A DNA stretch of 64,000 bases from Enterococcus sp. 9E7_DIV0242 (lineage in GTDB: Bacteria; Bacillota; Bacilli; Lactobacillales; Enterococcaceae), in contig NZ_CP147247.1 of assembly GCF_002140975.2 (NCBI RefSeq), positions 2,605,001 through 2,669,000 of the forward strand. The letters are read 5' to 3'. The notes under the pieces are model-generated. The model saw only the letters and a program-made list of their open reading frames with translations, did no database searches and was not told the origin of the DNA. Position 1 is the first letter of the stretch. Every line of letters starts with the position of its first letter. The position numbers were made by a program, and so were the translations under genes. This document shows, piece by piece, positions 1-12,705 of this stretch.

Positions 1-3
1 ATT

Positions 4-1568
<1,565 letters not shown>

Positions 1569-1741
1569 AAGTTTAAACTTGACAGTCTTGCGACTGTTAC
1601 GCTCAATTTGTTTGCTAGCATATTGCTTGCTTGTTAAATCATGTTGTTGTCTTGATTAAATCAAGACATACTACACATTTGGTTTGTCTTACTTTGTTCA
1701 GTTTTCAAAGGTCTACTTGATTGCCTTGCAGCAACTTTTAT

Positions 1742-1770
1742 ATCATATCAAAGTTCTGATTTGATGTCAA
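1742..1770 (-). promoter_or_regulatory. rrn promoter, proximal
   Basis: On the minus strand, TTGACA (complement at 1765-1770) and TATGAT (complement at 1742-1747) are separated by exactly 17 bases. It lies about 170 bases upstream of the 16S 5' end. A near-identical caacttttatat block overlaps the -10 region of both rrn promoters. Confidence 0.85.
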
Positions 1771-1840
1771 CTCTTTTTTTGAAGAAGTTGAAGTTTTTTT
1801 CTGCTTGGCTGTTGTCGTTTTGTTTCATAACAACTTTTAT

Positions 1841-1869
1841 ATCTTATCAACTTTTTTGTTATTTGTCAA
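1841..1869 (-). promoter_or_regulatory. rrn promoter, distal
   Basis: Second sigma-A promoter on the minus strand: TTGACA (complement at 1864-1869), a 17-base spacer, and TAAGAT (complement at 1841-1846). It sits about 100 bases upstream of the proximal promoter, the tandem arrangement usual for rRNA operons. The rest of the 1569-2210 gap is T-rich and I see no gene in it. Confidence 0.82.
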
Positions 1870-2210
1870 CAACTTTTTTATTGATAAAACAAGTTTTTTC
1901 TTTTACTCAGCTGTTATTCTATTATGCTGTTTAAAAGTGGTTGTTGTGTCTCAGCGACATGTATTAATATACCAAGTTTCTCTTCTCAGGTCAATCAAAA
2001 TATTACATTTTTTTAAACTTTTTTTCATTACCGATTATTACTTGCTACATCACATGTTATCGTTCGTTTCTAGGCCGATTTCCTTCCATATTATTTAGTT
2101 TTCGGTAATGTATTTAAAATTTCTGTAATATACACGACTTTTTATCTCTTTTCGCGTTTTTTTGTTAAAATGTAAGGGACGATATTATAGAGATGGAGGA
2201 TATTACCCTT

Positions 2211-2900
2211 ATGAAAATTTTAGTAGCAGATGATGACAAAGAGATTGTTGAGCTTTTAAGTATCTATATCCACAATGAAGGATATGAAGTGGTTAAGGCG
2301 TACGATGGAAGAGAAGCTTTATCGAAAATTCGGACAATTCCGGATATCGACTTACTTGTATTGGACATTATGATGCCTATAATGGATGGAATGCAAGTAG
2401 TTAAGGAATTACGGAAAGAATCTCAGATACCTATTATTATGTTGACAGCTAAAACAACAGATATGGATAAGATTAAAGGGTTGGTCGCTGGGGCAGATGA
2501 TTACGTGACAAAACCATTCAATCCATTGGAAGTAATGGCTCGTGTCAAATCAATTCTACGTAGAAGTCAGATGCAGCAAAAGGTTAATGAACCGGATGTG
2601 TTAGAAGTAGGTTCATTGATTATCAATAAAGACTCTCATGAAGTAAAAACCATTGACGATAACGAAATTCAATTGACTGCATTGGAATTTGGTATTCTTT
2701 ATCTTTTGGCTAGCCATCCAAATCGCGTATTTAATGCGGACGAGATATTCGAGCGTGTTTGGCAACAAGAGAGTGTTGTTTCTGCAAAAACGGTGATGGT
2801 TCACGTCAGCCATTTACGAGATAAGATTGAAGAAGCAACTGGTGGAGAGAAAGTTATTCAAACAGTTTGGGGTGTGGGGTATAAAATTGATGCCCGCTAA
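2211..2900 (+). CDS. croR: OmpR/PhoB-family response regulator, CroR-like
   Basis: DNA-binding response regulator of 229 aa. The receiver domain has the acidic pocket VADDD near residues 5-9, phospho-acceptor Asp52 in LVLDIMMP, and Lys101 in VTKPFNP. A winged-helix DNA-binding domain occupies the C-terminal half, ending in VWGVGYKI. The chosen ATG at 2211 follows ggagga at 2195-2200; an upstream in-frame ATG at 2193 overlaps that Shine-Dalgarno and is unlikely. The stop overlaps the start of the kinase gene. The CroR name is inferred from similarity and from the croRS-serS neighbourhood, which I recall from Enterococcus faecalis, where CroRS controls intrinsic cephalosporin resistance. VanR-like regulators are the alternative. 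Confidence 0.82.
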   Translation: MKILVADDDKEIVELLSIYIHNEGYEVVKAYDGREALSKIRTIPDIDLLVLDIMMPIMDGMQVVKELRKESQIPIIMLTAKTTDMDKIKGLVAGADDYVTKPFNPLEVMARVKSILRRSQMQQKVNEPDVLEVGSLIINKDSHEVKTIDDNEIQLTALEFGILYLLASHPNRVFNADEIFERVWQQESVVSAKTVMVHVSHLRDKIEEATGGEKVIQTVWGVGYKIDAR

Positions 2901-4068
2901 ACAAGGTAAGCCAGAAAAACAGCGTCGGATTGCTTTGACCTCTAAAGAAGTCAGCGAATTGTTAGCCGAAGGAATTTTGACTGTTATTCTTTTACTACTA
3001 TTAAATGTCGCAATTATCGTGCTCGTTTATCAGTTCATACAGGGATCACCTGCTTTGAGAAATATTATTTTTGGAACAAAGGGTGCGTTAGCAGATTATC
3101 TTGAAACAGATGTCTTTTGGAGCTGGAGTAAATTTGTCATTCCGGTTTTCCTGATTATTGACTTTGGTGTTTTGTATTGGCGTCTGATCAGACGTTATCA
3201 TCAAATGCAGCTACGCCATATTATTAGTGAACTGCACTATATTGCTGATGGCAATTACGATCACCGAATCCCATTTGAGTTAAGCGGCGACTTGGCTAAA
3301 GTCATTGCCAGTGTCAACGGATTAGTTGATAGTACGATTGCTGCCATCGAGGATGAACGACGGATCGAAAACTCAAAGGATGAGCTGATTACAAATGTCA
3401 GTCATGATATCCGAACACCACTTACTTCTATTATAGGTTATTTGGGCTTGATTGAAGATCGACAGTTTCATTCTCAAGAGGAACTACTCAAATATACTCA
3501 TACAGCTTATGTAAAAGCAAAGCAGATGAAACTATTGGTTGATGACCTTTTTGAATACACTAAAGTTCGACAACCAGCTGTTCCCTTAAATGCGATTTCG
3601 TTTGATATGACTCAGCTATTAGAACAACTGGCCATTGATTTCGAGTTGGAAGCCAACAAACGAGGTATGGAGATTATGGTTAAAACAACGCCGGACTCTA
3701 TTCCGATGGAAGGCGATACAGAAAAGCTTGTTCGTGTCTTCAATAATCTTTTATCCAATGCTTTGAAATATGGAAAAGGCGGAAATACGATTTTAATGGA
3801 AGCCAATAAGGTTGGAACTGAGGTCGTTGTAGCTGTTCGCAATGACGGGCCGCAAATTCCACAAAAATCGCTTGATCAATTATTCGATCGCTTCTATAGA
3901 GTAGAAGAATCACGTTCACAGGAAACTGGCGGAACAGGTTTGGGCTTGGCGATTGCACAGAGTATCGTGGCTTTGCATGGCGGTTATATCTATGCAAAAT
4001 CTGATGCAAATTGGACCTCGTTCATTATTCATTTACCGATTCAACGAAATGCAGCGTCTTCCAAGTAA
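2890..4068 (+). CDS. croS: Membrane sensor histidine kinase, CroS-like
   Basis: Sensor kinase of 392 aa that would phosphorylate the adjacent regulator. Two membrane segments (about residues 29-51 and 81-100) flank a short extracellular loop. A HAMP-like linker follows, then the H-box SHDIRTP with His172, an N-box NNLLSNALKYG and a G-box GGTGLGLAIA. The ATG at 2890 overlaps the last codons of the regulator gene, implying translational coupling. An upstream in-frame start at 2827 lies deep inside croR and was rejected. The short sensory loop suggests envelope stress sensing rather than binding of a large ligand. The specific Cro assignment is by context. Confidence 0.8.
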   Translation: MPAKQGKPEKQRRIALTSKEVSELLAEGILTVILLLLLNVAIIVLVYQFIQGSPALRNIIFGTKGALADYLETDVFWSWSKFVIPVFLIIDFGVLYWRLIRRYHQMQLRHIISELHYIADGNYDHRIPFELSGDLAKVIASVNGLVDSTIAAIEDERRIENSKDELITNVSHDIRTPLTSIIGYLGLIEDRQFHSQEELLKYTHTAYVKAKQMKLLVDDLFEYTKVRQPAVPLNAISFDMTQLLEQLAIDFELEANKRGMEIMVKTTPDSIPMEGDTEKLVRVFNNLLSNALKYGKGGNTILMEANKVGTEVVVAVRNDGPQIPQKSLDQLFDRFYRVEESRSQETGGTGLGLAIAQSIVALHGGYIYAKSDANWTSFIIHLPIQRNAASSK

Positions 4069-4072
4069 GTCA

Positions 4073-4101
4073 TTGACATCTCATAGGAAATTTTGTATGC
4101 T
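4073..4101 (+). promoter_or_regulatory. serS promoter
   Basis: TTGACA at 4073-4078, a 17-base spacer and TATGCT at 4096-4101. It starts just after the croS stop and precedes the T-box leader, so serS probably has its own transcript. Confidence 0.75.
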
Positions 4102-4107
4102 AAGTGA

Positions 4108-4345
4108 AAACAAAGAGAACTAGTATTTGTAGCTCTGATTTCCAGAGAGTTTGCGGTGGTGCGAGCAAACAATCATCTATAAAGAATCCATCTCTTACCT
4201 ATGTGTCTGATGAAATAAGTCAGATCGGTAGCAGCCGTTATCTGCTTAATCAAGGGCAGCCAAATTGGCTGAACTTGGGTGGCAACGCGAAATCCTCGTC
4301 ATTTCGTCCCAAGATTTTTTCTGGGGCGAGGTGGCGTTTTTTATT
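4108..4345 (+). promoter_or_regulatory. T-box riboswitch, serine type
   Basis: Leader that senses uncharged tRNA-Ser. It has the stem I AGAGAG motif near 4144, a GGTG-containing distal loop, the T-box sequence TGGGTGGCAACGCG (about 4276-4289) and a terminator hairpin with a T-run at 4302-4345. Aligned with the cysteine T-box elsewhere in this window, the specifier position reads TCC (4187-4189), a serine codon. serS starts 26 bases downstream. Uncharged tRNA should favour antitermination. Confidence 0.9.
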
Positions 4346-4370
4346 TTAAATAATTATAGGAGGAACAACT

Positions 4371-5642
4371 ATGTTAGATGTAAAAATGATCCGTCAAAAT
4401 TTTGATGAAGTACAACAAAAGTTAAAAACTCGCGGTGTAAAGGAAGAGGTATTGGTTGAATTCTTACGCCTGGATGAGAGTCGCAGAGCGTTACTTGTAA
4501 AAACAGAGGAACTAAAAAAATATAGAAATGACGTATCTACTGAGATTGCCCAGCTGAAAAGAAATAAAGAGGATGCTACTGAAAAAATCAACGAAATGAA
4601 AGAAGTCGGTGGAAAAATCAAGGCATTGGATACTGAGATTACTGATGCAGATGAAGAACTGAAAGCTATTGCTTCTGCTTTGCCAAACCTACCGCATGAA
4701 TCCGTTCCAGTTGGCGCCGGAGAAGAAGAAAATGTGGAAGTGCGTAAATGGAGTGAGCCTAAAACCTTCGATTTCGAACCAAAACCGCATTGGGAGGTCG
4801 CTGAAAATCTTGGCATACTTGATTTTGAACGCGGTGCTAAAGTTGCTGGAAGTCGCTTTGTCTATTACAAAGGATTGGGCGCACGTCTTGAACGTGCATT
4901 ATATAATTTTATGTTGGATCTCCATGTCTATGATCATGGCTATACTGAAATTATTCCACCATACATCGTCAACAGTAATTCTATGTATGGGACTGGTCAA
5001 TTTCCTAAGTTCCGTGAAGATGGTTTTCAACTAGAAGATACTGATTTTACATTGATTCCAACAGCTGAAGTGCCTTTAACGAACTACTACAATGGTGAAA
5101 TTTTGGATGGAAAAGAGCTGCCGATTTACTTCACTGCTTTAAGTCCATCTTTCCGTTCAGAAGCTGGAAGTGCCGGTCGTGATACTCGCGGATTGATTCG
5201 TCTCCATCAATTCAACAAAGTAGAGATGGTTAAATTCAGCGATCCTGCTCATTCTTATGAAGAACTGGAAAAAATGACTGCAAATGCGGAAGAGATTTTA
5301 CAAAAGCTGAACTTGCCTTATCGAGTAATGGCTTTGTCTACAGGAGATATGGGCTTCTCAGCTGCGAAAACCTATGATCTAGAAGTATGGATTCCCGCTC
5401 AGGACGTCTACCGTGAAATCAGCTCATGCTCAAACTGTGAAGACTTCCAAGCGCGTAGAGCAATGATTCGTTACAGAGATGAAGATGATAAAGTGAATTA
5501 TCTTCATACGCTCAACGGTTCTGGTCTGGCTGTTGGACGGACAGTGGCTGCCATTCTTGAAAATTATCAGAACGAAGATGGAACTGTAACTATCCCTGAG
5601 GTGTTGATCCCTTACATGGGTGGACTAAAAGTCATCAGTTAA
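4371..5642 (+). CDS. serS: Seryl-tRNA synthetase
   Basis: Class II synthetase of 423 aa that charges tRNA-Ser in the cytoplasm. The N-terminal 110 residues are rich in Lys and Glu and form the expected coiled-coil tRNA-binding arm. The catalytic core has motif 2 ([15 protein letters not shown], then HQFNKVE) and motif 3 ([12 protein letters not shown]). Length is normal for the family. The ATG follows aggagg with good spacing. It is monocistronic behind a serine T-box. Downstream lies a large imperfect hairpin (repeat D) that may double as the terminator. Confidence 0.97.
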   Translation: MLDVKMIRQNFDEVQQKLKTRGVKEEVLVEFLRLDESRRALLVKTEELKKYRNDVSTEIAQLKRNKEDATEKINEMKEVGGKIKALDTEITDADEELKAIASALPNLPHESVPVGAGEEENVEVRKWSEPKTFDFEPKPHWEVAENLGILDFERGAKVAGSRFVYYKGLGARLERALYNFMLDLHVYDHGYTEIIPPYIVNSNSMYGTGQFPKFREDGFQLEDTDFTLIPTAEVPLTNYYNGEILDGKELPIYFTALSPSFRSEAGSAGRDTRGLIRLHQFNKVEMVKFSDPAHSYEELEKMTANAEEILQKLNLPYRVMALSTGDMGFSAAKTYDLEVWIPAQDVYREISSCSNCEDFQARRAMIRYRDEDDKVNYLHTLNGSGLAVGRTVAAILENYQNEDGTVTIPEVLIPYMGGLKVIS

Positions 5643-5711
5643 ATTTTTAACTACTAAAAAATTTGAAAAGAGGGCTATGCGCTTCGCACAGCTTGAACCT
5701 CCTAAAACTGA

Positions 5712-5830
5712 ATAAAAGCTGTTCTCAAAACAGCTTTTTCGGAAATAAGCCGAATAATCCCCAAAATAGGAACTACTATTTTCGGATTATTCGGCTTATT
5801 TTTCGGAGCCAGCTACGTTAGTCATGACTT
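5712..5830. repeat. Dispersed intergenic repeat, copy D
   Basis: Downstream of serS. It holds a long imperfect inverted repeat (about 5741-5803) whose arms read ataagccgaataatcc and ggattattcggcttat. The block aagccgaat.atccccaaaatagg recurs at about 33211-33236. No gene is seen in the 5643-5980 gap. The hairpin probably also terminates serS. Confidence 0.7.
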
Positions 5831-5980
5831 TTTTTATGAGTACATATTAATCCCCTCTTAATAGTCGTATCAAAATCAGTTTTGCATCTTGATTTTCTAT
5901 AGTGACTCCCTTAGACTTTAAAAGTGATGTATGCCTTCTTGGCGGAGACACTATTTCTTAGCAAAAGGATTTGACTGGAT

Positions 5981-7459
5981 ATGGAGCAAAACGAACTTTC
6001 TAAGCTCTCTCGAAAAGAGCTTAAAGAAAAAGGGCATTTAATCATCCCAAGTAAAAAGAAAAATACATTACTGATTCTCAGTCTTTTTTTAATAGGAATA
6101 GGTATCAGTACTCTAATGTACTATTACAATCAAGTTGAAAATCAAAAAAAAGAAGAGCAAAAAGCGATTGCTGCGGAAAAGGACTTAGAGCAGAAATTGT
6201 TGGTAACAATAGAAGAGCAACAGAAAGAATTAGGAAATGCAAAAATAGAAGATAGGACTATCAACGACCAAATCCAGCAACTGATTTACCTTCCAACCAC
6301 TGCTCAAAGGAAGACATTAAAGCAGGACTTAGAAAAATTATTGGCAGAAGCAGGTAACCAATTAAATAAAAATGAATCGTTAAAACTAGTTGGTTATATA
6401 AAAAAGAACGCTCTTTTTGGGAAAATCACTACTTATTCTCCTGTCGTTGATACTTATCAAAAAGAGAAAACAGAATGGACCGTTCGTTCTTCTTCATCAG
6501 GAGAGGCGCTTTATATGAATACAGATACAGCCGATTTACCTAGTATGATGGATCTTTTTCATGAGCAAAGTAACCTTACTGCTATTCAGCCGTTAGTAAA
6601 ACAACAGTTGCTGAATGAGGCAAAAGAACCCACGAAAGTGATTGATCAAATCCTGTCGTTTCCGGAAATGACCATGGAACAGAAAGTCCTTAGCTACACG
6701 CCTGACAAAGTAACCCTGTCTCTTCCAAAAAATCAATTGGGCATAACTCAAGTGAATCTCTCGTTCTCAGAGTTGTTGGACTTTACAGATTCTGAATTCA
6801 TCGATCCAATAATCAGCAATGAAAATACAGCACCAGCATTAGATCCGAATAAAAAGTATATCTCTTTAACCTTTGATGATGGGCCAAATCCAATTACAAC
6901 GCCCAGACTTCTGGATATCTTAAGTGAAAAAAATGTCAAAGCCAGCTTTTTTATGTTAGGGCAAAATGTGGTCAATAACCCTGATTTGGCGCGCCGAGTA
7001 GCCACCGAAGGACACGAAATAGGCAACCACTCCTATTCACATCCCAATTTGGTAGCACTAGATACGGAAAGCATACGGACACAGGTCCTAGAAACAGATC
7101 GAGCGATCGCCTTGTCTACCGGAAGAATCCCTACGGACTTCCGTCCACCCTATGGCTCTGTAAATAAAGCTGCAGCCGAGATTATCGGGCGACCGATCAT
7201 TCAATGGTCTGTGGATTCTGAGGATTGGAAAACCAAAAATACACAAAAAATCATCAATCGCGTCATGAAAACTAGCTATGGCAATTCGATTATCTTGATG
7301 CATGATATCTATCCGGAATCAATTGATGCCGTCCCTCAAATTATTGATTCACTGCGGAGAGAAGGGTATGAAATTGTCCCTGTTGATGTTTTGCTAACAA
7401 AGAAAACGGCACCCTTACACCTTTATTATGGAAACAAATCTGAACAAATCATTCAATAA
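5981..7459 (+). CDS. pgdA: Membrane-anchored polysaccharide deacetylase (PgdA-like)
   Basis: Predicted extracellular NodB-family deacetylase, 492 aa, likely acting on peptidoglycan N-acetylglucosamine. A short Lys-rich cytoplasmic tail precedes one membrane segment (about residues 29-48). A long extracytoplasmic linker or cap region follows, then the NodB domain from about residue 290. Motifs: TFDDGP (metal Asp and catalytic base), HSYSHP (metal His pair), RPPYG, DSEDW and LMHDIY. All expected catalytic positions are present. The start follows aaaggat with workable spacing. It stands alone between serS and convergent guaB. Peptidoglycan deacetylases confer lysozyme resistance in related bacteria; here that is inference, and another wall glycan could be the substrate. 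Confidence 0.85.
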   Translation: MEQNELSKLSRKELKEKGHLIIPSKKKNTLLILSLFLIGIGISTLMYYYNQVENQKKEEQKAIAAEKDLEQKLLVTIEEQQKELGNAKIEDRTINDQIQQLIYLPTTAQRKTLKQDLEKLLAEAGNQLNKNESLKLVGYIKKNALFGKITTYSPVVDTYQKEKTEWTVRSSSSGEALYMNTDTADLPSMMDLFHEQSNLTAIQPLVKQQLLNEAKEPTKVIDQILSFPEMTMEQKVLSYTPDKVTLSLPKNQLGITQVNLSFSELLDFTDSEFIDPIISNENTAPALDPNKKYISLTFDDGPNPITTPRLLDILSEKNVKASFFMLGQNVVNNPDLARRVATEGHEIGNHSYSHPNLVALDTESIRTQVLETDRAIALSTGRIPTDFRPPYGSVNKAAAEIIGRPIIQWSVDSEDWKTKNTQKIINRVMKTSYGNSIILMHDIYPESIDAVPQIIDSLRREGYEIVPVDVLLTKKTAPLHLYYGNKSEQIIQ

Positions 7460-7553
7460 TAGTGTAAATGATGCAACATAGAACAACTCTTTTTCACTAT
7501 CTATACATTCAATTCTGCTCGATTATTCTGTTGCTGAATACACTCTTAAGAAT

Positions 7554-7604
7554 AATAAAAAACGAGACACCGTCATTACTCTGACGATTGCCTCGTTTTT
7601 TATT
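7554..7604. terminator. Bidirectional terminator between pgdA and guaB
   Basis: Perfect 13-base arms AATAAAAAACGAG and CTCGTTTTTTATT surround a smaller GTCA/TGAC pairing. It has A- and T-runs on both sides, so it can serve both convergent genes. Confidence 0.9.
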
Positions 7605-7613
7605 GTCTCACTT

Positions 7614-9119
<1,506 letters not shown>

Positions 9120-9269
9120 TTAATTTTATTTATGAAAATAACAGATAATAAGCGATAAGTCAACCGCATTTTCTCGTTTATGAAATATTTCCGTAAATTT
9201 TCCATAACATTAGTTATTTCTAATTGTTCTATCAGTGAATTGATAGAATTCACCTGTTTTTTAGAAAAA

Positions 9270-9301
9270 GACCTGAGTCAGGATTGTTCCTAGCTCAGGT
9301 C
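9270..9301 (-). terminator. Terminator of the DUF1129 gene
   Basis: GACCTGAG/CTCAGGTC inverted repeat followed on the minus strand by tttttctaaaaaa. It lies just past the stop of the membrane-protein gene. Confidence 0.8.
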
Positions 9302-9316
9302 ATACTTTTAATAGAA

Positions 9317-10000
9317 TTATCTTGCTAAACTGCTTTGCATGTTGTATTTCTTTTTGAGGAAATAACGAGCCAACAATACAGCTCCTCCAATAATGATGAT
9401 AATCATTGGATCTAACACCGGATTAATACTTGTCGGTAATAAGGCTGAACCGGCAAATGCCAGTAACCAAAGGAACATCGCTCCCACCATGATTGCTCCA
9501 GATTTCAAAAAACCTGGTCGTTGTGCTTTGTTCGCTCCAGGTCTATCGTATTGATAAACATATTTATACATTAGATAAAGAACATAACCTCCAACTGTAC
9601 CTCCGGCAAGCAAGGTCACCAGTCCCAATTGTTGATTGTTGTTTTTAAACAGCAGACTCGTAGCAGACATCATGATTGCCAATGCTCCAGTTAATAGCAT
9701 AGCGTTGTCCAACCACATCAAAAATGGTGTCGCTGCTTCCTTTTCTGCCGGTTTATTCAAGATAGCTTCTGTCCGCTCTGAGACGGTACCAAAAAGCTGG
9801 CGCGCTGTTTTTCCGCTTTTTTGCTCTTCTACCATTACCGGTAGAATTTCATGCAAAGCCAAGGTTTGCTCTTGCTCTGAAAGATTAGCCGCGTTCATCG
9901 ACTTTTTCAAGTCAAAAATATACTGCTCATTTCTTTTCGTCAAATTCTTTTCCAGCTCACGATTTTCAGCAACGATTTCCTGCAGTTTTTCCAGTTCCAT
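9317..10000 (-). CDS. DUF1129-family membrane protein
   Basis: Integral membrane protein of 227 aa, function unknown. The N-terminal 90 residues are charged and helical (ELEKLQEIV, then RNEQYIFDLKKSM). About four membrane segments follow, and the protein ends in a basic tail (RYFLKKKYNM). The layout, with a soluble helical N-terminus and a C-terminal membrane bundle, fits the DUF1129 family found beside ychF and guaB in Lactobacillales. The ATG at 10000 follows an aagga site; an upstream in-frame start (10036) lacks one. Family assignment is from memory. Confidence 0.7.
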   Translation of the reverse strand: MELEKLQEIVAENRELEKNLTKRNEQYIFDLKKSMNAANLSEQEQTLALHEILPVMVEEQKSGKTARQLFGTVSERTEAILNKPAEKEAATPFLMWLDNAMLLTGALAIMMSATSLLFKNNNQQLGLVTLLAGGTVGGYVLYLMYKYVYQYDRPGANKAQRPGFLKSGAIMVGAMFLWLLAFAGSALLPTSINPVLDPMIIIIIGGAVLLARYFLKKKYNMQSSLAR

Positions 10001-10036
10001 TTCCTTGTGCCCCCTAAGCCTGCTGTCGCAGAACAA

Positions 10037-10349
10037 ACTTTATCTATATAAATCCTGTAAAAGATTCTATGCACGAAAAGTTGCCCACGCGTTTACATGT
10101 AAATGTGTTTGTATCGAGAATCATATAACTCACAGATACAGATATACTCTAAACCAAAATGTTTTAACAGAATGGTACGCGCAGCAAGAATTCTATGAAT
10201 TGTGACAATCCATACCCTAAAAAGTTAGCTGACCATTGCTTTAACATAAAGAAAAAGTGAATCACAATAAGCCAAGCTACTTCATGGGATTTATATACTT
10301 GGTATTTTATCATACTCTCCTCAGAGAAGAGCGATTTTATTTGAAATAA
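10037..10349. other. Intergenic gap, no gene seen
   Basis: AT-rich spacer between ychF and the DUF1129 gene. I found no convincing hairpin terminator, small ORF with a Shine-Dalgarno, or clear promoter here. Confidence 0.5.
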
Positions 10350-11450
10350 TTATACATTGAAACGGAAAAGCATCACGTCGCCATCTTGCACGATATAGTC
10401 TTTTCCTTCCAGACGTACTTTCCCCGCTTCCTTCGCTGCCTGCATATTGCCGTACGTATTAAGATCCTCGAAGGATACTGTTTCAGCACGAATGAAGCCT
10501 CGCTCAAAGTCCGTATGGATAATCCCTGCTGCTTGAGGTGCTTTGATCCCTTTTCGGAAAGTCCAAGCTCGCACTTCCTGCTCTCCGGCAGTAAAGTATG
10601 TCGCAAGTCCCAATAAATCGTATGCTGCACGGATCAGCTGATCTAAACCAGATTCTTCAATGCCCAAAGCTTCCAAAAATTCAGCCTTATCTTCTTCATC
10701 CAACTCAGCAATTTCTTCTTCTGCACGAGCACAAACAACGATTACTTCGGCATTTTCATTCGCAGCAAACTCTCGAACCTGTTGCACATACTGATTATTG
10801 TCAGAATCAGATACTTCATCTTCAGAGACATTCGCCACATATAAGATTGGCTTTGTCGTCAACAAGAATAAGCTTCTTACGATTTTCTTTTCTTCATCGT
10901 CGAAATCGATCGTTCTTGCAGAAAGCCCTTCTTCCAAAACAGGCTTGATTTTATCCAAAATCGCTAATTCAGCCACTGCAGCTTTGTCTTTTGTTTTAGC
11001 AATTTTCGCTACACGAGTATGACGCTTCGTCACAGCATCCAGATCCGCTAAAACCAATTCCAGATTGATCGTATCGATATCTGCCAAAGGATCAACTCTT
11101 CCTTCAACGTGGGTAATATTCTCATCATCAAAACAACGAACAACATGACAAATCGCATCTACTTGACGGATATGACTCAGAAATTGGTTTCCAAGACCTT
11201 CACCTTTACTTGCCCCTTTAACAATTCCTGCGATATCTGTAAATTCAAATGTTGTTGGAACGGTTTTTTTAGGTTTTACCAATTCTGTCAATCGCTGTAG
11301 TCGATCGTCAGGAACTTCTACCATCCCAACATTCGGATCGATCGTTGCAAACGGGTAGTTTGCAGCTTCTGCTCCTGCTTTTGTAATTGCGTTAAAAAGA
11401 GTAGATTTCCCAACGTTGGGTAAACCTACGATACCAGCGGTTAATGCCAT
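10350..11450 (-). CDS. ychF: Redox-regulated ATPase YchF (Obg-family)
   Basis: Universally conserved P-loop protein of 366 aa that binds ATP rather than GTP and associates with ribosomes. G1 is [13 protein letters not shown]3 is [11 protein letters not shown] and the GTP-specificity NKxD motif is replaced by NVSE (YVANVSEDE), as in YchF. A coiled-coil insert lies near residues 130-190 and a C-terminal TGS-like domain ends in the FRFNV tail. The start follows aaaggaag. It is close to the DUF951 gene in the rsmG-parAB-DUF951-ychF arrangement common in Firmicutes. Confidence 0.95.
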   Translation of the reverse strand: MALTAGIVGLPNVGKSTLFNAITKAGAEAANYPFATIDPNVGMVEVPDDRLQRLTELVKPKKTVPTTFEFTDIAGIVKGASKGEGLGNQFLSHIRQVDAICHVVRCFDDENITHVEGRVDPLADIDTINLELVLADLDAVTKRHTRVAKIAKTKDKAAVAELAILDKIKPVLEEGLSARTIDFDDEEKKIVRSLFLLTTKPILYVANVSEDEVSDSDNNQYVQQVREFAANENAEVIVVCARAEEEIAELDEEDKAEFLEALGIEESGLDQLIRAAYDLLGLATYFTAGEQEVRAWTFRKGIKAPQAAGIIHTDFERGFIRAETVSFEDLNTYGNMQAAKEAGKVRLEGKDYIVQDGDVMLFRFNV

Positions 11451-11707
11451 GTCTGTTCACTCTTCCTTTATCTCATTCTATAGTATGGAATAAATTTGTA
11501 TATGCTGCACGCTTTCAAGCCCTCATAAAAACAAGCACAACTACCGTATCAGCGCGAAGTAGTAAAGATATTAGCTAATCTGATTCAATCTAATCATTGC
11601 CAATAAATCTACTGCCAACAAGCATGACAAATCTATTGTATTCTTTGGTTCCGAGTCGTTTGTTCAACCTGTTCTTAGTGCCAAGCACTTATCATTTCGT
11701 TCTATTC

Positions 11708-11890
11708 TTATGCCTTCTTTTCCAGAACCTTTTTCAAACGTTTCTCAAAATCGCGACGGGTCATCATGACGATATGCTGACAATTCAAACATCTGATTTT
11801 TATGTCGGCACCCATGCGAATAATTTCCCACCGATTGGTCTGACAGGCATGAGGCTTTTTCATTTCAACAATGTCTCCTAGATCATACAT
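11708..11890 (-). CDS. DUF951-family small protein
   Basis: Small protein of 60 aa. It begins MYDLGDIVEMKKPHAC and contains CLNCQHIVMMTRRDFE; the conserved Cys and His residues suggest metal or nucleic-acid binding. The family is conserved next to parB and ychF in Firmicutes, but its function is not established. A clear gagggg site precedes the ATG. Confidence 0.85.
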   Translation of the reverse strand: MYDLGDIVEMKKPHACQTNRWEIIRMGADIKIRCLNCQHIVMMTRRDFEKRLKKVLEKKA

Positions 11891-12027
11891 AGTCTCATTT
11901 CCCCTCTAAGATTCTTCTTTCTATACAAAGCATCCGTCTCCCTTTAAAATAAAAAAGCAGATAAACTTACAATACCATTTTTTTTCGTAAGTAGCAAAAT
12001 CTATTTTCTTGTTTCTTTACTTTTTTA

Positions 12028-12567
12028 TCAATAATCCAGCTGTTTTAATCGAAGCAAAACTGTCTCTGTACTGATTTTTTTTATATAGTATAATTGGGTG
12101 ATCGTTCGCCGCATACTTTTTTCTTCTTTACTAAGTGGCTCCTTCAATTCAAATAGACGGATAAACAGGTATTCAATGATCAGCTGCATTCCTCCACTAC
12201 CCAAATCTGCTCCCATCCGTTCTGTATCAGTAAGCTGTTCTTTTTGTAGCTCATAAATTTCTGCAGCTAAAGGACCAATAATCAGAATTTCATCCTTTTT
12301 CTTCTTCAAACAATGCAACAACTCTTCTTTGGTTTCTACCAATTGTGTGGTAGTTTCTTCTTTTCTAGTCAAAGTACCGGCCTCCTTTTGTGCTAAAGCA
12401 AAGGTATGCAGCAACACTGCATTTTCTAACGAGCCTTTATGGAAATCAGCCTGCCCATTACGCAATTTCCCTATCATTTGCCGAGAAATACCTGTAGCAG
12501 AAGAAATTTTGTAGCTGCTGACCGATGAGTTCAATAAGTCTTCAATCAGCTCTGTGTCTAATTTCAT
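12028..12567 (-). CDS. HTH-domain protein of unknown function
   Basis: Protein of 179 aa. The N-terminal 50 residues form a helix-turn-helix with the pattern SYKISSATGISRQMIGKLR, as in XRE-like DNA-binding proteins. The remaining residues are helical and charged, with no domain I recognise. The ATG at 12567 follows aaaggaggg. An in-frame extension to 12606 lacks a site. It sits between the DUF951 gene and an LPXTG surface protein and is co-directional with both. Its neighbours do not reveal the target; a phage-type or autoregulator is possible. Confidence 0.6.
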   Translation of the reverse strand: MKLDTELIEDLLNSSVSSYKISSATGISRQMIGKLRNGQADFHKGSLENAVLLHTFALAQKEAGTLTRKEETTTQLVETKEELLHCLKKKKDEILIIGPLAAEIYELQKEQLTDTERMGADLGSGGMQLIIEYLFIRLFELKEPLSKEEKSMRRTITQLYYIKKISTETVLLRLKQLDY

Positions 12568-12645
12568 AGCTTCCCTCCTTTTTAAGCTTAGTATAGCGTA
12601 AAACACGAATTACGTAAAACCCATTTTACTATCAGGTGCGAAAAA

Positions 12646-12681
12646 AGCCTTTGAACCTGCCATTACGCAAATTCAAAGGCT
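12646..12681 (-). terminator. Terminator of the MucBP surface-protein gene
   Basis: AGCCTTTGAA/TTCAAAGGCT arms followed on the minus strand by a run of six T. It lies 25 bases past the stop codon. Confidence 0.88.
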
Positions 12682-12705
12682 CAAAGTTATTTGGTAGTCA
12701 ACGAA

